Source: Klebsormidium nitens
Taxonomy: Eukaryota; Streptophyta; Klebsormidiophyceae; Klebsormidiales; Klebsormidiaceae
DNA length: 64,000 nucleotides
NCBI GenBank assembly: GCA_000708835.1
Contig: DF237120.1
Span: forward strand, 1 to 64,000
Direction of reading: 5' to 3'
In this document: in pieces, positions 23,907 to 36,500 of the stretch
Layout of the letters: each line of letters begins with the position of its first letter
Numbering within the stretch: the first letter of the stretch is position 1
Program-made: the position numbers and the translations under genes
Notes under the pieces: model-generated
The model's input: only the letters and a program-made list of their open reading frames with translations
Told to the model about the DNA's origin: nothing
The model's database searches: none

Positions 23907-26900
23907 CTAAGACGCTGCCTCCAGGGCCTCAATCGTAAACCTCTTGGGATCTTCCTTCACCAGGTCCGTGATGCCCAGCTTCTCGAAGCGCCCGCTTTCG
24001 AACCAGCTTTGCAGGGCGCCCTCGACTTCGTCGCGGATCCGCCGGCCCACCGGCTGCTCACTCATGAATGTCCACCATTTCTACAGTCACAATGACAAGC
24101 GTCAGAACGATAAACATAACATCTTAACGGTTCCATTTTATTTTGTTGCAGAACAGCAGACTTTAAATTGGTTGATGCTTAAGAACTTCTTGCCTCTACT
24201 ATTTCTCTGTTGCTTGACAAGTCCTCCAGTCCCAGGTCTCAAACATTGAACGTGGTAAGCTCTCTATGGGCTTCTTCCGACCTCTTCGCCCGTCTTCAGC
24301 CCGCTCTGTCAAGGATGACACTCTGTAAAGAGATAAAGAAGAGAAGTCGCTGCCGTTGGCCCTCACAATCTTTGACTCAGCTTCGATTCCAAAAAGCGAG
24401 CCGCTCAAAAGGTTGATTCGTCTCTAGGAGATACTCTCTCTGGTTTCCGGTCCTCACCTTTAGCTTGGGTTTGTCGTCCAGATACGTGTTCCATCCATAG
24501 ACCCGGGGCGTAATGTAGTCAATGAATACCATGGTTGGGAAAACGGCATGGTCAGCTGCAGGTAATGACAGACATTATTGACAGAGTACATCGGAAGGGA
24601 GTATAGCGTATCGAGCGTCAAACAGCAGCCTTCCTTTCCTTCTGATCCGCTACTTTCGTGACGCATCTTTTCCAGAACGTTTTGAGAAAATGCCCTTCAC
24701 GGGGTCAAATTGCTCGGCTTACCCACCCACAAAAGCTTCCGAACTGACTCGTCTAGACATATTAAACGGTTTTCAACCATGTCTTGATCCGTCAATTGGC
24801 CGATACGATAAGTGGCTAAGACGGAGGCCCATCGGTCAGAAGAGGATACGGAGTGCGACTCTGTAGCAGCAATAAACACATCTTAAGCCACGCCGCTCTG
24901 TCCTGTGAGCCACAGAATTCTGGGCAGTCAAAGAGACCGGCTCAACATCAAAACAAAGCCACGAAGTAAGCGACTCAATTGACATCCTGACGGCCGCTGA
25001 AAGTGAACGGCCGCTAGATCTATGCGGCCGAGTCGCTTAGACTTTGTGAAACAGGTCAGCTCGATCAGATACCAGTTTCCCGAGCATTTCCGAAGCGCTG
25101 ATCGGCAAGGGCAGCAGAGCCCGGCCGCTGACAGGAGACACGAACGGCCCAGGCGCGCTAAAAATATCAGGAGGCCCAATTCATCCTAAAGCCAACTCCA
25201 ACCCAACCCGTACCAGTAGAATCATTGCAAGATCGTGCTATTTTTATTGGACGATTGCACTGAGGCTTGCGTCTATCTTCTTGTTGTCGACAGAGAAGGG
25301 GGGCCGACCTGTTTCTTTGCCTACTCTATCTGCAAATCCACGTCACCGGATACGGACTCGACGTACGATCAAACGTTACAGCCTATCACTATGACATATG
25401 CCAAAGTCAGTCGGGCTCTTTGCGGGTCTCTCAGGTGTCTAACCTGCATCCGAACGCCGAAGGTCCAACGGAGACACACGGACACATTTTTGAATTGGTT
25501 TCGACTCAAACCTGGAGTCGCAGACGCTGAAGCGCCAATCAAAGACCTCGCGTCGGATGCTGGCCTGTGTCTCAAACTAGATTTTTGATCGTACACCCTT
25601 GAAAGAAAAGGCCGACACAAAGTTTGACCAGAACATCTCAATCGCTCACCCGCTGTTTCGGTCGGTCCGGCTAGGTAGGGTTCAGCCTTCGCGTACCGCT
25701 CCAGGATCCGCAGCTGCTTCGCAATTTCTCTGAGGCCCTGTTCCCGCGCAGAGGGGTCCATCGCTCTGTACATGGAGCCTTGATTGGCTGCAACAATTGA
25801 CGAAACGGGACCTGCTTACGTCGTTCTCCGAGAACATACCAGACTGGGCAAGTACTTTTGAAACGTTCCGGGTCATGTATCATCGCAACAGACGCGCTAG
25901 CGAAGTAGTCAAAATAGGTTTGGGTTGTTCCACGAATCGACCGCTGACTGAAGCAAGAGGGATTCTCAAGGATGGGTGATGTTTAAATCTAGTGTGAACA
26001 GTAGGGTTTGGTTGCAAGTACGGAGCACAAGAAGTCCGGATTTTCAACCTATTGCTTACAACCCCTCAAAAAGCACCGGATGGAAGAGTCACTCAAGCTT
26101 ACTAGTCAGCTGAAAGTTTGTAAGCAGAGCTGCCGAGCAAACAAATAGACTGTCGCGAGGACTTCAAGCAGATGAAGAGCCTACATTACTTTGTCAGAAG
26201 GGTTTCGACTAGACCACCTTGGCGAGGCGTTTGTCCTTTTGGGGACAGAGACGGAACCTGCCATCAGTTCACCACAACCTGGAAGAACGAGCAGAGGATA
26301 AATTTCCCAGAAGCTTTAACAGTTGACTTTTTAACAGAAAGGTCCAAACGGGCAGAGAGCGAACTCATCCCGCAAAACCGACAACAAAGAGGGCCGTGTT
26401 TCTAACTTCACTCACCAGCGATGTAAAGGTCGTGGATGCGCTCTATGAGCGAGCAGCGAAGCTTGTTCTCTGGTTCGGGCTCAAACGATGGTCCCTTTTC
26501 CCGGTAGGTATCGAGGAGGTACTCAGCTATTACCTGCCGGAAAGAGAACGTCAGGTGATTTCAGCAGACATTGCTTTAAGTAACTCAAGTTACATCTGGA
26601 CAAAGGCGACATGGCAAATCCAGACCCAAAAATCTACCCCCTTTGCACCCGTGCCCACCCGAAACCCCCACACTAACGAGATTGTCTTATCATAACCTGC
26701 TCATCTATCAAGTTTTTTAGATTCTGATTCGCTCTGGTACCCTGTGCATGAACCACAGCACTCACGTTATAAGAAAGGAGTTCTTTGTACTGGACATTAT
26801 TCTTCAACAAAGTTCGCAAGTCGTTCGAGAGTGGGACGTTCACACAGCAGCGAAACATTGTTCATACTCTTAACTGCGCTCTAGCTCAATTAATTATTCC

Positions 26901-28774
26901 AAAAACGAGTTCACCTTGCTTTCAGGGATGCCCTCCCCCTCTGGCGTAACTAGCAGCGGCATCTTTCCCTCCGGGTTGAGCGCCAAGTACGCCTCGCTCT
27001 TGAGCCCGCCGAGGTCGGCTGGTTTGGCCATCTCGATCTCATCCTCTAAACCCTGGATGTAATCATCGTCGGTCATTCGCGGTCCCTAACTGTATTATTT
27101 TCTCTTCAGCATTTTCTGCGTGTACACCCTCACTTCGAATATCAGACAGGCAGGAACACATGAAGCTTAAAGTGGGCGTAGGCCGTCACACCAATGGCAT
27201 CACCGTAGCGTGACGGCGACAGAAAACAATCAACATTCACCCTCCGATAGAATCAACTCGGTGGTTTGTACCGTCCGATCGGAAATTGACTCGCGAGCCC
27301 TACGCCCACTTTAATCCAGGGCCATGGTTCAATTGGATCCAGCTTTTGCCCATTTTGACCGGCTCAATCCAAGAGGTCCGTCAAGGGGAATAACAAAGAA
27401 CAAAGGTAATAGACAACCTTCTAGTTTCTTCCGACAATCTGCTAATTGCAGCTGTGCATCAGAGGGAATCCTCAGTGCTAAGTAGGATGCCAGAAGTAAG
27501 CAAAGAGGTAGCGCTTTATCCGCTGAGGGCCCAAAAGTCAACTGAGTGGCGCTGTTCAATCCTGACAACGCAGGAATTTTCAGATTTATCTAGAGCATCA
27601 AGTAAAGGGTAGATTCTGGGCCTAGATAGATCAATGCCAAGTTGACAGCAACGGACTTATGGGATTTTACGTGGGCTAAGGAAGGGTCCAAGTGCAAAAT
27701 TTTCACCAGCATTTGCCGGATACTGCTAGCTGAATCAACATTAGATGATCTATAGATCTTTTCTGATCACAAAAGGCCTATGCATAGTGTGACACCAACA
27801 TGCTAAAATCTCATGGATCGGGCAGTTCTCACCTTTCCGTAGATCACAAAGCGCACGCGGGCACCTGCAGATGTGCACGAGGTTGTGCATTATGACTTTC
27901 GGGCGTTTTTGAATCTACATTCGTCTATGTCCTTTTTCTTATACCAGAACGCACTTCCACTGGCTATCCGCCAAAGTTGACAAATCTCACTACCTTGATA
28001 GTAGAAAGCACAGCGCCAATCTGTAACACTGTCAAGTAGAACTTTTTTGGAGAAAATGCAGTTTTGCGGTAACTTGAAGCAAGTACCCGAGTACAAACAG
28101 GACTTGTTACTGCCAATTGAAAACAAAGTTGTTGTTTTGAGCAACTAACGATCATTGCACCTTTTCAAAAGCATGAGTCTTTGATCACATGTTGCAACAA
28201 GCTCTTGGCAGTCTCCGCCTGTCAGCATATAGAGTGCCGCGATCTGTCCACATGGCAATGTTTACAAAAGGGTGTTGCTCTGGAAGCTGTTTGTGTGTTC
28301 CAAACAAGGAAAAAAGTAGAATAAAGAGGAAACCAAATCATCGATCAATCAATCGATCCTGGGTGGTACACAAGTACTCAAGCAACCAGCAAAAGTTTAA
28401 AAAAGACCTTCTCCTGACCACCACCAGATCTCCTCACCATTGTTTGAAATGGACGCATCGTACAGCGTGGCCTTCCCGTGTGCTGCCGATGTCTTCGTTT
28501 CCTCCGCAACTGCCATTGTTGCTTTTATCGGTCCCCCTCTAGTTCCCCTCAGACTCTGCTGATCTTCGATAAAAGGATTCAGAGCAAGGTCTTCGAACCT
28601 AGATTCTGTTGCTCTGAGAAGGGTACGATTCACATATCGTTTGCTCTTTGGTCTTTGCAGAGCTGCGGAAGTGCAAATGTGGGCCCTTGCAGTTGTGCGA
28701 TCTGCGGATCTGAAGGCGCTTCGTTCCAGGTAGCATGCAGATGTGGCTGGAGCGCTTGCAAGGGCTGCAGCCAT
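23907..28774 (-). CDS. Plastid-targeted glutathione S-transferase family protein
   Basis: GSTs conjugate or reduce substrates with glutathione. Seven exons rebuild with fully consistent phase: 28438-28774, 27833-27864, 26915-27052, 26416-26533, 25650-25787, 24458-24555 and 23907-24080, giving 344 residues. The first ~95 residues (MAAALASAPATSACYLERSA onward) are rich in Ala/Ser/Thr/Arg and low in acid, as in chloroplast transit peptides. The thioredoxin-like GST domain follows: KATLYDASISNNGARVRFVI, then EAYLALNPEGKMPLLVTPEG and IPESKVIAEYLLDTY, which form the glutathione site. The helical C-terminal domain holds LRILERYAKAEPYLAGP, TAADHAVFPTMVFIDYI and a final KWWTFMSEQPVGRRI before the stop. 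The Ser in ASISNN is the likely catalytic position; this is inference from GST layout. An upstream Met (28822) in the same frame is possible. Exon 2 is only 32 nt. I cannot name the class. Confidence 0.9.
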
Positions 28775-30552
28775 TGGCGTCGGAACCGTCTCCGGGCAAT
28801 GCACGAGTGGTTTAGCTTGCAACGCTTTTTCTTAAATAGAGGGCGACATCTTCCAGAAGATGCAGGCTTCCAAGTTCCACCCTTTGCCAGCCAAAACTGG
28901 CGCTGCATTTTGTACTAGTAGCTAGAGACTAGAGCGGGGAGCCAACGTAGACGCATTTCGAGATGGCTGATGTGACCGTCGGATCGAGACAGATCCTCCG
29001 TGCACCGTCCGTTCAAGAATCGAATCTATCGATGCTGACGTTGGCAGAATGTTCTCGGCTTCCGCTCACGAGATGCTGCCACTTGTCGCTCGATAACAAT
29101 TCAGATAAATGAACGGCAGATCATATTTGAAAGATGGATAATGTCATCGGACGGCCCAGATGAGTTTTGTTTTAAAACTTGCCCGGCCAATTATCATGTG
29201 AAATGATTGCGAAAACCGCTGATTGAGTATCGCCGTATTTCCGTGTACGGCAACGAGAATCCCCGGTTTCCGGATTTGGAAAGTGTACACCGGAGAGTGA
29301 CGATGGGACCTACGGTACATGTTGTCGTTGCTTGGCTGGGCATCATAAAATCCAGTACTGTACTCAAGTCTCAGGGCACCTACCAAACTCCTTGTACAAT
29401 TGAAGTCGACCTGTCCCGGGCAAGCGGATGGTTGTGGATATCAAATATGGTGTCATCATATCCGACTGCTAATAGATCTCCGCGAAGGGGACTCGGTATA
29501 ACACCAGAACGACAAGACCCTCGGTAGAATTTGAAACCTTGTACATCTTCTGTGCGCAACAGCGCTGGCACACACCGCCGCCTTGCCAAGTACATTACTT
29601 GGTACAGTATTTTGGTAGCATGCACATCAAGGTACCAGTATGTGTTTAATGTAGGTACCTAGGTAGGTACCTAGGTATGAGCCTATTGTCTGGACTCTGG
29701 AGTGCAGCGCGGCTGTGCTTATCCGAGTCAAGTTCAGGGTTCTATGATTCAATCGTACTGCCCTGCTTTGGATTCCGCGTTCTGATCGTACTGCCATATG
29801 ATGGATTCGAATCCTGATCGATCATGATGCTCATATGACATGGGTACATTGATCCGTGACGTATTAAGCTGCATTTGAAGTGCTTTAAGTGAAGCGCAGT
29901 CGTCATTTTGTTTCCCAGCTGTCGCGCTTTGGAGAAGAATCAAGCTGCTTTCTCTAGCACTTTAGTTATCTGGAAACGAGCTGACGGCAGTGGTAGATAA
30001 TGGATGCAAGTGGCGGGAAGACGACGTCACAGCTCCGCAAAATGCTCCAGCCACAGGCGCCTACAGCCAAGTCTCTCTGTACTATCGTTATCAGCGCTCG
30101 TGTAATTGTGAAGCGCTAGCAAATTCTGATGACACTCAACGCGACGTGAATCAAGCTTCCTAATGATCAGGATTGAAGGTTTTAAAGAGTTGCTCAAACA
30201 GACGATAAGATGACCAGCCCAGAAAACACTGGCGCTGAATTCTCTACAGCTTTCAAAAGAGAGACGCCTACCGTACAGGAAAAAACAGCAGCTGCCGGCA
30301 AGTGCGATTGGCTGTATTGCAATGAAAAAGAGCTTACTGCAAATAGTGCCTTGATGTCAACTAGCAGCGTGGCAGCTTTTGCGAGCTGGGGCAAACGCGC
30401 AAGACAGACAGCAGTTCGGGCGATGTCATCAGCCGTGAGAAGAGCTCAACCCCTAAAAGCAAGGGTCAAGTTAACCCTGGTAGTTTGCATCTTGACCTGA
30501 GCATACGCAACCTGCCCACCTCCGTGCACCAAAAACAAAAGCGCTCAACGCG
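28775..30552. other. Divergent intergenic region between GST and receptor kinase
   Basis: About 1.8 kb separating two divergently transcribed genes, so it should contain both promoters. I saw no clear TATA element. A small palindromic repeat lies at 29650-29677. A 96-codon frame at 30210-30500 just upstream of the kinase start has no supporting evidence. Confidence 0.45.
29650..29677. repeat. Tandem palindrome of TAGGTACCTA
   Basis: The self-complementary word TAGGTACCTA occurs twice in tandem and can form a hairpin or cruciform. No factor site is recognised. Confidence 0.8.
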
Positions 30553-33500
30553 ATGACGGTCCGAATGGTCTTGGTGGTGTGCGCTGCGCTTTTCCTGGCG
30601 GGCATTGCGGAGGGTCAATCGGACCCCAGTGAAGGTAAGTCCAAACTTTACAACACTTTCTTTGCAATGCAGTGATCTGATCATGTGCAAAGATCGGTTG
30701 TGTATGTCGAACTTTCACAGAATGAGATCTTTGCAGGTGATCCTAGTTTTGTTTGTGGGCATTTCTGTTTCAGTGCGTGGAATTTTGAGTGGGTTCTCCA
30801 CATCTGCCTTGCAATTACCCTAGCTCCTATCTCACTTTTGTATTTGGTGGGGTTTTGCAACATTTGAATTTCCTGCTAGGTTTCAAAACTTGAGTACACA
30901 GCTTCATCTTGTGTGACTCATTTGTACCTCAGTGGAGTCAAACGAAACTATCAAAATTGCAACTCTCAGGCGAAGCTAGCTCAGCATTGATTGTGCATAG
31001 CTAGTCAGCTGTCAGCTTTGACGCTGCTAAGCGTGTATAGCAGTGCTACTTATGCACTGGGTGGACTTTCAACATTGAGTTGTTGCTAGGAGGTAAACAA
31101 AGCATTACCCCAAAACTACCCGCCAAAACGTGTCCTACAGACAGGCAGGAGCGCTTCCTGACCGTGGCAGCATAGCTGAATCGTTCTGCAGATTGTCCCT
31201 TAGAGCGGGGAAACTGCTATGAGTGATCTGGTATAAGAAAAGTGATGCAATTACTGGGGGTGCAACATGCAGCAATTGACCATGTCCTGTACGCTCTGCC
31301 TATTTTAACAGGAAAAAAGACTTCCTTTTTGCGAAGTGCCGCATCAGATGGATTGTGCAAAGTTGGATGTTTATGTTGATGGAATCTCTGGGGGCAGTTG
31401 GATGGGGCCTTCTGCCTCTGCTCAAGAGAACAGCTCGCATTTTGCCTGTCCGAAATCCAGTATCATAGCCCCCAAAGTCTTGGGGACCTTTGCTTCTTGC
31501 GTTCTTCCCCTTTCAGAACCCCACTCTATGCAGGGTGATCATCTCCAAATCCTTCCGCGGCTCCACTGCTGGACTCCGAAGGAGCCCATTGACACCGCTC
31601 CATCTCTGCAGTCGAAGCTCTTAATCAAGACAGATACCTGGTGTTCATTCGGAACGTTCTTGACGTGCAGCTAATGCTCTCGTCATCATCAAGGCCTCGG
31701 CCGGCGCCCCCCCCGGCCTGATTACGTGGAACGGTACGGATCCCTGCGGATCCGCTTGGTTGGGAGTGCAGTGCACGCCTGTGAACGGCGACCAGACGAG
31801 ATACGTGACAGGCCTGTGAGTCGCTCGAGAACTTTCTTGACTCCGAATTGTGCGGCACACGATCGATTGGTTTCCCTACTGGTCTTGTTTGCCCCTCCTT
31901 TCTGTATCGAGTTTCTAGAAGGAATTTCTGGCAGATGGACTGCTTGATGCATGGATACAAATCGTCAAAGCCTTGGCCACCAAGAGAGTTTCCCGTTCTT
32001 TCAAGATGAGCTCTCTTCAAAATTGCATGCCTCGCAAATTAAGTCTAGTCCTTCCACAACTCTATCCTCGTTTGCTCTTCAACGGGGTTGAAACCAACTT
32101 CTTACCTTACATCTTCATCTCTCACTTTGATTCTCAGTCTACTTTCGAGTGAAGCATCTAGAAGCGGCACTGAGACGCTGCTCGTTCGTTCTCTTTCGAC
32201 CTTCTACCTTTTCTTTCTAAAATTGCGTCTGCTCGAATCGTATACAGGCAACTCCCGGGCTTCGGTCTCAGCGGAAGTCTCTCCCCCGCGCTGGGCATGC
32301 TTCCAAACCTGCAGATCCTAGACCTGAGCCAGAACCAGCTCGAGGGGGGGATCCCCCGCGAGTTCCAGAACCTGACGAAGCTTGAGGTGGGAGGCGTCGC
32401 TTTCTTTAACTTCTTACAGTGAAGCCTTTCTTTGTTGGGCGAAAGAGAAACTTGAGTTCGGCGACGGACTGATTGGGTGGACTGGTTGCTACTTTTTCGA
32501 ACAGCCCCACCTCATAGCTGGCGGGCTTATCAGAGCATGTTGCGAAGGTGCACTTTGGGCACCGGAATCTTCCTGTGCCGAGTCCGCGAGGTCGCATCTT
32601 CACTGCTCACCAAAGGTTCCTTTATGCTGCCTTAATCAATTGCTTCATCAAGGCCGCTTAAGATAAGCTTGTAGTGATCAATCCTTGTATGGAACTTCTT
32701 GTCTGCCAAGCACGAAGCCTTGGATTCGGCCACCTTGTCAAATTTGTGTATAATTCTTGCCCCGTTTCCAAGCGAAGACGGAATACGAGTCAGAAGTTTC
32801 CCTTCCGACGAGCTGTTTGTGGCTAGATCAAAATCATAGAAACGAATGATAACCCTCAAGCGAAAAAAGAGCGAAGTAGAACGCCACGTGTCGTGCAGCA
32901 ATTGGACCTGCACGGCAACCACCTGGTCGCCACGCTGGACCCGTGGGTGGGCGCCATGCCGCGCCTAGTTCGCATGGACCTCAGCCGCAACTCCGTCTGG
33001 GGACCGCTGCCCGATAACCTCTTCCGCCTCACCGAGCTCCAGCAACTGTGAGTCAAGGCGCATTCTTGGGGGCGGGGTGTGGCGCATGTGAACTCAAAAT
33101 CCTTTTGGGGGGAAAACGCATGTTTTGCTCTCGGATCTCGTTTTCGCCTCACCGACGTCCAGCAATTGTAAGTCAGAAGTGTCCCCTTAAAGAAAAGACG
33201 GGGGGAAGGCGTGTAATCACAAACCCCTGACGAGGGGAACGAGGATCTGCGTTCAAGAAAGTTTTTGGTGGTGGTGAAAGCAAGGAAACGCGCTAGTTCC
33301 TTGTGACCCAGCAGCTGCTTCAGTAGTTGTGCGTCTGCTTTTCTGACAGAGGGATTGAAACGGCAAATCTTTTTCTTCCCTTTCTAGGCCTTCCCCTGGC
33401 CCGAAATTGCTCCGTTACAGACCAGATGATGCTTCGCTTGACTAAGAAACTGAGGCGCTTTACTCGTAAAAGTCCGTGCCTGACACGTGGCAAGATCTGG

Positions 33501-36500
33501 TTTGCAGCAACCTGGGCGGGTGTGTTTTCACCGGAGCCATTCCCGCCGCAGTCGCCAATCTCACAAGCCTGCGGCTGCTCGACCTCAGCTTCAACTACCT
33601 GAAAGGCCCCATTCCCGAGACGCTCGGCCAGATGACCCAACTGCAAGCACTGTAAGTTGGACACTTCTTCCGTGACAAGGCCTCTCAGCCTTACTGGACC
33701 TACTCGGACTCAGTGTCGGTCGGGTCTTCCGTTTGAAGTTCTCTATCGATCTGTTTGACAACTTCTAAGGCCGTATTTCAGAGACGCTCGGCCAGATGAA
33801 CCAATTGCAAGCGCTGTAAGTTGACCACAGCAATTGCGACAAGGCCTCTCAGCCTTACTAGAACTACTCGGACTCAGTGTCGGTCGGGTCTTCCGGTAGA
33901 TTACACTATCTATTTGACACCTCCAAAGGCCTTGTTTCAGAGACGCTCGGCCAGATGACCCAACTGCAAGCGCTGTAAGTTGACCAGAGCAATTGTGACA
34001 AGGCCTCCCCGTCCTCCTTACACTGGGTGTCAGTCTTAATTCCTTAGGGGTCTTCTAGTCGCATTCGGAAACCAGTAAGTGGATCTGCCAGCTTTGCTTC
34101 ACAACTTTTGGCCTTCTCATCGAGCCTTTCTCTCATCCAATTTTGTGTACACCGCAGGCTTCTGCAAAACAACACTTTCTCGGGCACGGTTTCCCCTTCG
34201 CTGGCCGGCCTAACAAGTCTCAACTACCTGTAAGTTGCGCTTCCTTCCACGCTAAACGAAGTTCCGTCCAGCCCTCATGTAATACCCTTATGTACCCTTG
34301 TAGTGCCCTTATATGTAGCCCTTATGTACCCAGCCCTTATGTGCCCTTATAGTACCCTTATGTAGCCCTTATGTAGTCCTAGTCGCTTTACATCGGTGGG
34401 TGCTGTTTGCGTGCACGCTCTTACCAATAAGCATTCCCCGGGCTTGGTCCTAAGCACAATCGTCTTTACAAAACTTAGAGCAAAGACCTGACGTGGCATC
34501 CAGACATTCTCAAAACGCTTCAGATTTACCGGAGAACGAAATGATCTTACACCTACCGAAGTTTTTCACATGTCGATTATGGATGATCTAGACTAATCTC
34601 CTTGTGCTTGCAGGTTTCTGCAAGGCAACAACCTGACGGGTGCGCTGCCACCGGAACTGATGGCTCTTCCCAACTTGATTGCGAGGTAAGAGACAATTCC
34701 TCCCTCGTTAAGTTCCTTTCTTCCCTCCATATTGACTCTCATCTTGCGTAAACAGACTGAAGAGTGAAGCGTCGGCAAATCTCAGATAGTCGAGCCGGCT
34801 CGTTTTAAGTTTATAAACTGGCCTCAAAACGGTCAAACCAGGTTTTGGTATACAAGAGAGTCGTTCAGTGGTAAAATGACCTGGCAAGTCAAACCCCTGT
34901 TTAGTTGCTCGCTCGCAAGGTAACCTTAAAAACCTTCCGAGGACCTCGAGAAAACGACTGTCCCAGTTCCGCGCCGTATTCGGGCTAAATACGGGACTAC
35001 CCCTGATCATTCGCACAGCTTCCCCCATCCAGCCGAATTGTCAGGAACGAGTCCGATGAAACCAGACTTGGATTAAAACCTGATCCGACATATAGTCGTA
35101 CAGCCCATCCGTCCATTATTCTACCCTCGTGTCTTCGAGACTCAGACTTCGCACTTTTATCTAATTCCACCCCCATTTTGTAGGTACGACGGCAATCCAC
35201 TGTGCAGCACTTCGAGCATCAGCCCCTCTGCGCTCTTCTCTTTCCCGAAACACCCCCAAAGACCGAGCCTCATTGTGTAAATATTCGCCCCTCCTAACTT
35301 CACCTTAAACCTGAACTTACTCCCTTACAGGTACGACGGCAATCCGCTTTGCCAGCTGTCCGAGAACCAGCCCCTCTGCGCCGTTCTCCCCCGAAACACC
35401 CCCCCAGACCCCGAGCTCGCCCTCAGCCCAATGCCCCCCCCGTCTCCGATCACAGTTTCCACAAGCGCCCCCGGTGTTTCCGTTCTGGGGGGCAACCCCG
35501 GCACTGCGCTGACCATGGCGCAGACCCCCCTGGGAGGAGTATGCGTCCCAGGAACCCCCAACGTGTGCGCGTGCGGGGAAGGGAAGATGGGTCAGGGGGT
35601 GTGTGCCGAAAACGGGGCGGCGATTGTCGACTGTAGCTGCCAAAGCGGTGCGGTTGAGTTCGCTTTGCTTTTGAACCAGACACTTTCCTCTCGCACAGCT
35701 TTGGAAAGCAGGAAAGCCATAACATAAAGAATGAGAGACGAAAGAGCTGTTTCGAAGGAAATTGAGGAAGTCTTACAAGACAGGTATTCAAAAGCTCAGC
35801 CCTAAAGAGGAGTTTGCCCGATGTGCGAACTTTGACTTCAAGCCCCTAAGATCTGGCTCTCGAAGAATCTGATTAGGATGGTAAACTCAAGAAAAGGTTT
35901 GCCAGATTTGCGCTCGTCTTTCCCCCCCGCAGACTCGTACAGAAGTCTCAACCCGTGTGTTTTTGACGCAGAATCTTCCAACAACCAGGGACTAAACACC
36001 ACGACTATCCTGGTCGCCGTCTTGGCCGCCTGTTTTGGCCTGGGGCTGTCGGCCGTCGCATTCTGTTGCGTGCTCGCGTGCATGCGCCGCCAAAATAGGA
36101 AGGGCGGTCGTTTCTGTTTGAAACCTTCCAAAACGGCGGAGTTCGACATCGAAAGTGGTGAGTTTGCCCGGGCGTTCAATTTGACCTTTCCGAGTCCCGA
36201 GGTTTATTTAGGAACTATAACCTGAAGTGCTCACTTCGTTGGGTTGAAAGCATCCGCTTATGAACCCGCAAAAGCCTTTGAACGGACATCGAGACCGGCG
36301 GGTCTGCAAAACATTGTCAGGTTACAGCTCTTTAGCATCCTGTCAACGATTCCCTGAAGTGAATTGTTGTAGAGTAGAAAACTGTTTCTTAGTGCGTTCA
36401 AAATGTCAAAGCTAAGCCGCACAAGAGCGAAGAACGCTACTGCCGAGAGTCGGAGGTTTTTGTCTCAACCTTGTCCATGTTTTGACTGCATGAATTAGCG

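Noticed and set aside
34271-34378. CRISPR-like or telomere-like array
   Set aside because: Units are about 11 bp, imperfect, without spacers, and lie inside a plant gene intron.
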